From Candidatus Magasanikbacteria bacterium CG10_big_fil_rev_8_21_14_0_10_47_10 (lineage in GTDB: Bacteria; Patescibacteriota; Patescibacteriia; Magasanikbacterales; UBA922), in the NCBI GenBank assembly GCA_002773135.1, contig PFCB01000018.1:558-36476 (forward strand): DNA of 35,919 bases, read 5' to 3'. How positions within the stretch are numbered: position 1 is the first letter of the stretch; each line of letters starts with the position of its first letter. The position numbers and the translations under genes are program-made. Under the pieces are notes generated by a model. That model made no database searches. It saw only the letters and a program-made list of their open reading frames with translations, and was not told the origin of the DNA. This document shows, in pieces, positions 32,201 to 35,919 of this stretch.

Positions 32201-34096
32201 TTCTATTCCGGCTACGCGCAGCTGTTCCATGATGCGTCCATATTGATCCATTACATACCGCATTTGATCAAAATCATACCCATATTCATGACAAAACCCT
32301 TCCCGATTTTTCGATGATCGAAAGGCATTGAACGCAGCCAAGGCGGTGCCCCAATCTGATCCACGATCATTCTCTGTGGCCAGACTTGCTTGCTTGTCTC
32401 TATAGCGACTTCGAATGTTCCCGACCGCATCACGCTCGCTCTGTTCGTATCCTCTCTCTTTTTTCCATTGATCACGACTCTGTTTAATTTCCGAAACACT
32501 GGGCCGCTTGTTCAAATTCTTCCCCGATAACATTTGAGATACAGCAACAACTTCCGGCACACAAGAATGTTTTTGCGCTTCCACCACCACACGCGCCATA
32601 CGAGGTTCAAGCGGCATGTCCGCCATAACTTCTCCCTCAGGCGTCAGCCGTCTGTCCTTGTCTATAGCGCCGATGGTATACAGCAAATGCAACGCTTCTT
32701 TCAAATTTTGTTCATTGGGCTTGTCTATAAAGTCAAAGTCTTCCACGTCCGTTATACCCGCCCGAATCATTTGCAATACAACCGACGTAATGTCCAAACG
32801 CTTTATGTCAGGTGTTGGTTGGTCATCAAGCGCTTCAAATTGCTCCCGCGAAATCAGCGGATAATAGTGCCCATCTTCCACACGACCGGCCCGACCCTTT
32901 CGCTGTGTGGATTCCGCTTTGCTCACCGGCACCTCTTGAAGTGAAGACAAACGTGTTTCCGGATCAAACACACTTTGATTTTTGCGGCATGAGTCCACCA
33001 CATATTTGACCCCCGGCACGGTGACCGATGTCTCGGCCATATTGGTAGATACAATGACGCGTCGCGTGCCCCGTTTTCCGGGCGACAGTGCCGTATTGCG
33101 CTCGTGTTGAGAAAAACTGCTGTGCAAACCCAGCACCTGTACGCGTTTCCCGCGCGCATTTTGCAATTGCGCCAGTTCATTCTGAATTTCTCGAATGGTT
33201 CTCAAGCCCGGCATGAACACGAGTATGTCCCCATCATCCGTGGATTCCAAAATCGACAGAATGCGATCAATGGCAATAGTGGTATACGGTCTTTCCTTTT
33301 CTTCTCCACTTGGATGCGCGTACGTCAAATCCGCCGGATCAGGAAAATGTTCATCCACAGGAAAAAGCCTGCCTTCCACTTGAAGCGCATGCTCGTCTTT
33401 GATGCCAAAATAATTCTGAAATTTTTCTTTATCAATGGTGGCCGATGCGACAACCACTTTTAACAACGGCTGTCCGCTTTGTGCGCGCAAATGGTTAGCG
33501 CGTTTGACCAACCCCAACACCAAATCGATATTCAAATCGCGCTCATGCGCTTCATCTATCACCACCGCATCATACTGACGAAGTGTGGTGTCATTACGAA
33601 ACTTATTTGCAAGCACTTGCGTCGTCTGTATTTGGAGCGATGTCTCTCGATTATTTCCATGAAATTCAGAGGTGGTAAAACAAATATCCCTTCCAAATTG
33701 CATTCCTGCAAACCGGGCAGCGGTTGCAACCGTCACAGCCTTGGCCGCGTCACGTCTTGGTTGTGTCATTGCCACTCTTACGTTGCCCTCTCCTCTGTGT
33801 TCCTCCAAATGACTCAACGTCCAAACTCCCAACGAAAGAGACTTGCCCGCTCCGGTTTGGGCCTGCACCAACACCGCCTCACTCTCGCGCAATGCTCGGT
33901 CAAATTGATCTTCGTACTTCTCAATGGGAAAATCACGATCCACCAAATCAGTATGTTCTGCTATTTCTCGGATGCTATCCAAACAATCACGCGCGATTTC
34001 CTGTTCTCGATCGCTTCGCAATTTCAAAGAGGCGACAATTTCCGCATCATCGCCACGATCTCGTCCGGGTTGTCCTTCACCTATACGGCGTGCCAT
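29216..34096 (-). CDS. Giant HrpA-like DEAH-box helicase
   Basis: A 1626-residue protein. The N-terminal third is a DEAH/RHA (HrpA-type) helicase with Walker A QTGAGKS (about residue 80), DEAH (181-184), SAT (218-220), NMAETSVTVPGVKYVVDS and motif VI QRKGRAGR. HA2-like helices follow (LEPRMARVVVEAQKH). HrpA-type helicases act on RNA or RNP substrates. The remaining thousand residues are mostly unrecognised: a region with long coiled coils (about 1070-1260), a small beta-rich domain (KLIFQANGDVLYFGRAHDWF, about 1310-1370), a Lys/Arg-rich stretch (about 1480-1520) and an acidic C-terminus. Bacterial HrpA is usually near 1300 residues. It overlaps the upstream gene by 16 bp and is probably coupled to it. 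Confidence 0.9.
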   Translation of the reverse strand: MARRIGEGQPGRDRGDDAEIVASLKLRSDREQEIARDCLDSIREIAEHTDLVDRDFPIEKYEDQFDRALRESEAVLVQAQTGAGKSLSLGVWTLSHLEEHRGEGNVRVAMTQPRRDAAKAVTVATAARFAGMQFGRDICFTTSEFHGNNRETSLQIQTTQVLANKFRNDTTLRQYDAVVIDEAHERDLNIDLVLGLVKRANHLRAQSGQPLLKVVVASATIDKEKFQNYFGIKDEHALQVEGRLFPVDEHFPDPADLTYAHPSGEEKERPYTTIAIDRILSILESTDDGDILVFMPGLRTIREIQNELAQLQNARGKRVQVLGLHSSFSQHERNTALSPGKRGTRRVIVSTNMAETSVTVPGVKYVVDSCRKNQSVFDPETRLSSLQEVPVSKAESTQRKGRAGRVEDGHYYPLISREQFEALDDQPTPDIKRLDITSVVLQMIRAGITDVEDFDFIDKPNEQNLKEALHLLYTIGAIDKDRRLTPEGEVMADMPLEPRMARVVVEAQKHSCVPEVVAVSQMLSGKNLNKRPSVSEIKQSRDQWKKERGYEQSERDAVGNIRSRYRDKQASLATENDRGSDWGTALAAFNAFRSSKNREGFCHEYGYDFDQMRYVMDQYGRIMEQLRVAGIERPRGGSVDDIALSLCAGFAPDHLIKKTGRKHGVQYERLDRGDLDVRINSTSHAMKASPEMAVCMRLQPGKGTRSTKYGSSETTWKYAVGLQPIGSTMLERALPQIVRRTDTPEYVRVSVKDGIAQTTASYEFQRKDGMWVRLPEDTVIERSRAATRELARYIAGSSDPAIQKFFHIQENKDSIQTVTKLFHKSKGTVPLFLLDEWIAGQLGESISMQEAMELNPEGFLLNVEDICPSEQRENIEKNKPDTLQYGGYMYALTYAYEDKSWNDRHKVQKVTIGMPGSNLEDSYHAARLLEKEIEPIRSEILSFDDDDELIVVSEFFGTSFPSIESYILKLREHHAAQLFEEFKKVNERVALPGDGVGLEGPLPGPEAFGVLPLQYGISFDQKSLIAYPAVCAEVVWSGDKPHYFIQYFQNEEHARQAAENAENLHTTAQRAALRESDMRELPKPARDIHDEVKARLDTVEKSLDRDNLFSEELSRIRSKLQGDWSNRTESLISHDPRRAIVQMWEASDMISNLEGHIAQVRALREKLSKMSEKVTIISDDAYAGLIDGIDQEIIKEKWSHVNQLLALAYSSYDVRNMTFEQRVMQAEEMIQELTGILAGVTLPEHMDLYTKMKEWGTAAKYVYVQNGKAAKVNAVDGFKLGDAFSIQESRQGGIPIGTWGKKLIFQANGDVLYFGRAHDWFEGNFRLPDGHWVIGEGANEMLRVSISNGHIQPDELYEISKGAGGNYSENFYEETRGGGTSEIGTVGESMGTLADLLSAKKQEKPEPVKPAVVIDMTPRSKEKKEDMTDELKAEFFDHLAKMRALIDGMRPYMGRADIARGKQKRVKEKKHARGREKQPDKIRAKKQESTENTKAMADMYEKYASFKAEAARLAELLERGADVASLRGQIATLEGKIESAYKRNMPKIEENYDQGWFDVFNDQWRNVEATIAANEEVMDYILDGFVTRADLVAGVKKSLEESVEDIQQGIPFSIDDVIEDVLAELV

Positions 34097-34617
34097 ATGT
34101 TCTGACTATCTTGTATCTTTACAATCGGCGCGTATTTTATCCACAAAGCGTATGCTATAAGCGCGGTCATTGCGTCCGTGTCGCCTTCGAACAAAACTTC
34201 CTGAGCAAATCGTACATTATTTTTTACAAAAAAACAGGTATCCAAATATGTATCCGCTGTGGCTTTTGGTGCCGAGGAAATTTCAAATGTAACCGTCTTT
34301 TTGATCCGCTCAGGCAGTTCAGGGGGTTCAAACAGTATCTCAGAGTGGATCCATATTGCGTCATCTCTTGAATACATCTCCGGCGGGACGGTACTGAAAA
34401 GTACTACACATACGTCCTCTGAAAATTGCAGTACCACCTCCTGGCATGTGCGGCGCAGTAATTCAAGATTACGCAGAGCAAAAAGAATATCGGGCAATGA
34501 AGGATCAAGGGTAACAATCACATGTTCGCTATCCAAATCAGCCAGCTGTTCCGGGGTAACGCTTGCCAAAGAGACTGTTCGGTATGACAAAATGTGGGTA
34601 AGTGATAAAGACTGCAT
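34081..34617 (-). CDS. Hypothetical protein coupled to the helicase
   Basis: A 178-residue soluble protein, not recognised. It alternates beta and helical segments (SEHVIVTLDPSLPDILFALR, VVLQFSEDVCVVLFSTVPPE, TVTFEISSAPKATADTYLDT), suggesting a compact alpha/beta domain. Its 3' end overlaps the helicase start by 16 bp, so the two are likely made together and may work together. The start at 34617 is preferred over an in-frame ATG at 34665, which would lie at the -35 box. Confidence 0.6.
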   Translation of the reverse strand: MQSLSLTHILSYRTVSLASVTPEQLADLDSEHVIVTLDPSLPDILFALRNLELLRRTCQEVVLQFSEDVCVVLFSTVPPEMYSRDDAIWIHSEILFEPPELPERIKKTVTFEISSAPKATADTYLDTCFFVKNNVRFAQEVLFEGDTDAMTALIAYALWIKYAPIVKIQDSQNIWHAV

Positions 34618-34635
34618 ACAAGAATTATTCTGTAT

Positions 34636-34665
34636 AGTGTAGCACGACTGAGGCAAATATAACAA
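34636..34665 (-). promoter_or_regulatory. Promoter of the helicase operon
   Basis: On the minus strand TTGTTA (34660-34665) and TACACT (34636-34641, extended by TGC) are separated by 18 nt. It starts right after the terminator at 34668-34686. Confidence 0.55.
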
Positions 34666-34686
34666 AAAACCGCGTGCGAAGCGGTT
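34666..34686 (-). terminator. Terminator closing the right-end element
   Basis: Arms AACCGC and GCGGTT (34668-34673 and 34681-34686) with a 7-nt loop are followed on the minus strand by TTTTTTG. It ends leftward transcription coming from the structured region. Confidence 0.8.
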
Positions 34687-34704
34687 ATCTTATTTCCACG
34701 CCTT

Positions 34705-35009
34705 TCCCTACCAGCAATGTCCCGCTTGCGCGGGTCATGTCCGGAAAAATCTTCAGCGGGGAGAGAGTACTCTGCCCGACAGGTCGGGTCAAAGATCCGC
34801 CTGGGATCTTGCCGACCATGCACTGCTGGTGGGAAAAGGGGTGGAAACCCCTTTCAACACTCAATCAACTTAAGTGTTCAAAGGGAATCGGCTCGTTGCA
34901 TGTGCATGCGTTGAGCCGTATCCGAGTTGCATTGTCCATCTTTCGACGGACTGCCCGACTGCGTCGGGCTATTGTTTGCGTTGACCTCCACGCATCGGGC
35001 CCAGGGCCC
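34705..35009 (-). ncRNA. Candidate structured RNA, domain A
   Basis: The stretch is almost entirely local hairpins. A helix TCCC-T-ACCAGCA (34705-34716) with TGCTGGTGGGA (34824-34834), 11 bp and one bulge, encloses CCCGC/GCGGG (34721-34734), CCCGAC/GTCGGG (34775-34788) and AAGATCC/GGATCTT (34792-34810). Then come AAAGGGGT/ACCCCTTT (34835-34854), the two-hairpin module (34849-34925), a 7-bp hairpin with a GAAA loop on the minus strand (34934-34951), GCCCGAC/GTCGGGC (34953-34969), TGCGT/ACGCA (34977-34994) and GGGCCC-A-GGGCCC (34997-35009). The minus strand is favoured by a G-U pair and by the terminator at its left end. I see no reading frame I trust here. Confidence 0.55.
34849..34925 (-). 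repeat. Two-hairpin module, copy A
   Basis: On the minus strand the order is TCGGATACGGCTC, an inner stem GCAT/ATGC around loop GCAC (34902-34905), GAGCCG, ATTCCCTTT, a second stem AACACT/AGTGTT (34856-34861 and 34873-34878), and AAAGGG. Copy B at 35296-35367 has the same frame sequence and the same GCAC loop but different, still paired, inner stems. Confidence 0.75.
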
Positions 35010-35063
35010 ACTAAGGTGTATTCTTTTTTTAACGCGGGAATACGAAAACCCTCGTTGAGAGCT

Positions 35064-35276
35064 CTACGAGCCGAGGATCTTTCGAAGATCCTCGGCCAGG
35101 CCCAGACGCTCGACGAGCGCCCGGGCCTCCTCGTGCTCTCGGTCCCCGAGGTGCCGCGGCAAGCCGCAGAACCCCGGGGTGCCAGTCATCGCCCACTGCT
35201 GCCCGAAGGCAAGCAGCAAGGCGAGCTGGCGCTCGGTGAGGGTCACCTCGCGGGTGCCCTCGGGGGTCTCATCCAC
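35064..35276 (-). CDS. GC-rich small protein, cassette-like ORF 1
   Basis: A 70-residue soluble protein (starts VDETPEGTREVTLTERQ; later GTPGFCGLPRHLGD and ARALVERLGLAEDLRKIL), mostly helical and not recognised. The GTG start at 35276 has a strong AGGAGG 4 nt upstream, unlike the leaderless genes around it. Nearly all third codon positions are G or C (about 60 of 70 by eye), against roughly half in neighbouring genes, so it looks imported from a high-GC source. The last codons form a perfect 11-bp hairpin in DNA (35071-35095). Module copy B sits 10 nt upstream of its ribosome-binding site. Confidence 0.6.
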   Translation of the reverse strand: MDETPEGTREVTLTERQLALLLAFGQQWAMTGTPGFCGLPRHLGDREHEEARALVERLGLAEDLRKILGS

Positions 35277-35295
35277 TCTCCCTCCTTTTTTAGAC

Positions 35296-35367
35296 TCCCT
35301 TGAAACTCTTAACATAAGAATCTCGAGGGAATCCGGCTCTACTTTGTGCAAAGTGAGCCGTTTCCGA
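35296..35367 (-). repeat. Two-hairpin module, copy B
   Basis: On the minus strand: TCGGAAACGGCTC, inner stem ACTTT/AAAGT around loop GCAC (35346-35349), GAGCCGGATTCCCT, then a 9-bp stem GAGATTCTT/AAGAGTTTC (35316-35324 and 35302-35310) with two G-U pairs, and AGGGA. The wobble pairs exist only on the minus strand. It lies in the leader of ORF 1. Confidence 0.75.
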
Positions 35368-35396
35368 ATGCTACGTATTTATCCAGCCGTCGCTGC

Positions 35397-35511
35397 GCTC
35401 ATGTGGTTTTTCTGTAGGGTCGCCTACAAATTTCCACTCTAGCCATGAGCTTGGCAGGCCAAGTATGCTTTCGTTCATCCCATTGCAGGATGGCATACTA
35501 TCGTTGGCCTG
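35397..35511 (-). ncRNA. Candidate structured RNA, domain B
   Basis: There are two nested long hairpins. The first has GCTCAT/ATGAGC (35397-35402, 35445-35450) outside GTGG/CCAC (35403-35406, 35434-35437) outside TGTAGG/CCTACA (35413-35428). The second has CAGGCCAA/TTGGCCTG (35455-35462, 35504-35511) outside GTATGC/GCATAC (35463-35468, 35493-35498) outside CATCC/GGATG (35476-35480, 35488-35492). Together with module copy B this fills the gap between ORF 1 and ORF 2. Strand is inferred from the neighbouring module. Confidence 0.55.
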
Positions 35512-35548
35512 TCCCGGTTTTCTGCCGGTTCAGTTTCTCCACCCGCGG

Positions 35549-35827
35549 CTAGATCTTTCCGTCGGCGGCGTCGAATACGTCGCCAAACGAGACCTGGCCG
35601 CGGGGGCCCCTGAAGCCGTCGTTGGTCCAGAAGCCAGGACTGCAGCAAGTGCAGCCGGCCTCCTCCCAACGAAACGTCGGCTCCAGTCCGGGGACGATGT
35701 GCTTTCCGTCGCAGAGCGGCCGACCCTCCCGAAGGAGAATCCGCGCCGCCCGCTTCGCAGGGCCCATCGCCAGGCCCGCCTTCCGAAAAAGGCGGGCCAC
35801 CCGGTTGACGCATTTCTTTCGCGTCAT
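35549..35827 (-). CDS. GC-rich small protein, cassette-like ORF 2
   Basis: A 92-residue protein. The N-terminal half is strongly basic (TRKKCVNRVARLFRKAG, then AKRAARILLREGRPLCDG); the second half has a cysteine cluster GCTCCSPGFW and GFRGPRGQVSFGDVFDA. The basic lead and four clustered or nearby cysteines suggest nucleic-acid or metal binding, but no family is recognised. Third codon positions are about 80% G or C by eye, as in ORF 1. Ribosome-binding site support is weak (GGTGG about 10 nt upstream). It lies on the same strand as ORF 1 and is followed by structured domain B. Confidence 0.5.
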   Translation of the reverse strand: MTRKKCVNRVARLFRKAGLAMGPAKRAARILLREGRPLCDGKHIVPGLEPTFRWEEAGCTCCSPGFWTNDGFRGPRGQVSFGDVFDAADGKI

Positions 35828-35834
35828 TGGTCAT

Positions 35835-35891
35835 CCACCACGTCTTGCACTCCTCGCTCCCGAGGGCTATTCGACGTGGTGGCCCTTTTTT
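35835..35891 (+). terminator. Strong plus-strand terminator at the right edge
   Basis: Arms CCACCACGTC (35835-35844) and GACGTGGTGG (35873-35882) pair perfectly over 10 bp, with a smaller CCTCG/CGAGG hairpin in the loop, then CCC and six T residues. On the minus strand the same hairpin lies in the leader just before ORF 2. Confidence 0.75.
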
Positions 35892-35919
35892 AATTTCCTA
35901 CAGATACTTTTTCTAAATC

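Noticed and set aside
34674-35303. Long plus-strand open frame through the structured region
   Set aside because: It runs antisense to ORF 1 and across many hairpins, has no ribosome-binding site or promoter, and reads as low-quality protein. GC-rich DNA leaves such frames open by chance.
34668-35540. RNase P RNA, tmRNA, SRP RNA or group II intron
   Set aside because: The conserved sequences (such as GAGGAAAGTCC of RNase P, the tRNA-like ends of tmRNA, the GGAA loop region of SRP RNA, or domain V of group II introns) were not found on either strand by eye.
35465-35893. Plus-strand open frame antisense to ORF 2
   Set aside because: It crosses the nested hairpins and the terminator, with no initiation signal; ORF 2 on the minus strand is in phase with the neighbouring GC-rich gene.

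Overview
The window looks like a chromosomal segment of a Patescibacteria (CPR) bacterium, perhaps of the Uhrbacteria/Magasanikbacteria type. That placement is inferred from the mix of universal genes (ftsK, recA, ftsH, nth, a tRNA-Ser) with many short hypothetical proteins, envelope genes, TraX, DUF1003 and SpoIID proteins, tight spacing, and AT-leaning sequence. UGA is used as a stop (ftsK ends TGA, the PfkB kinase ends TGA), so the recoded lineages Gracilibacteria and SR1 are unlikely.

Layout. 1-5.8 kb: a 3D-domain membrane protein divergent from ftsK, a RodZ-like HTH protein coupled to ftsK, recA, and a DUF1003 protein. 5.8-12.9 kb: envelope genes, comprising a SpoIID-domain protein, a polysaccharide flippase, a GH114-like lipoprotein and an O-antigen ligase-type protein, with three small poorly known genes between them. 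12.9-17.4 kb: a coiled-coil repeat protein, msrB with a palindrome over its promoter, TraX, a peptidase S51 homologue, a small SET protein, tRNA-Ser(CGA), a class IV aminotransferase, and nth behind a structured leader or small RNA. 17.4-22.2 kb: a DsbA-like oxidoreductase, an adenosine-kinase-like PfkB protein, a cation/Ca2+ exchanger and S-adenosylhomocysteine hydrolase. The kinase and hydrolase could act together in recycling S-adenosylhomocysteine after methylation. 22.2-27.2 kb: a CNNM/CorC-type protein and an RsuA-family pseudouridine synthase among hypothetical proteins, two of which are tandem paralogues of an unrecognised family. 27.2-34.6 kb: ftsH, a 1626-residue HrpA-like DEAH helicase, and a small coupled gene.

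The right end (34.67-35.89 kb) differs from everything else. It holds two short, very GC-rich reading frames on the minus strand, separated and followed by densely folded sequence. Two copies of a two-hairpin module occur there. Their stems differ in sequence but stay paired, and the tetraloop is conserved, which is the mark of selected RNA (or single-stranded DNA) structure. Outward-facing terminators bound the block. It resembles a transferred cassette array or an undescribed structured-RNA element and is the best candidate for something new.

A second general feature is that many first-of-operon genes have a -10 box (often extended, TGnTATAnT) only 6-14 nt before the start codon and no Shine-Dalgarno sequence. 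This predicts leaderless or nearly leaderless mRNAs.
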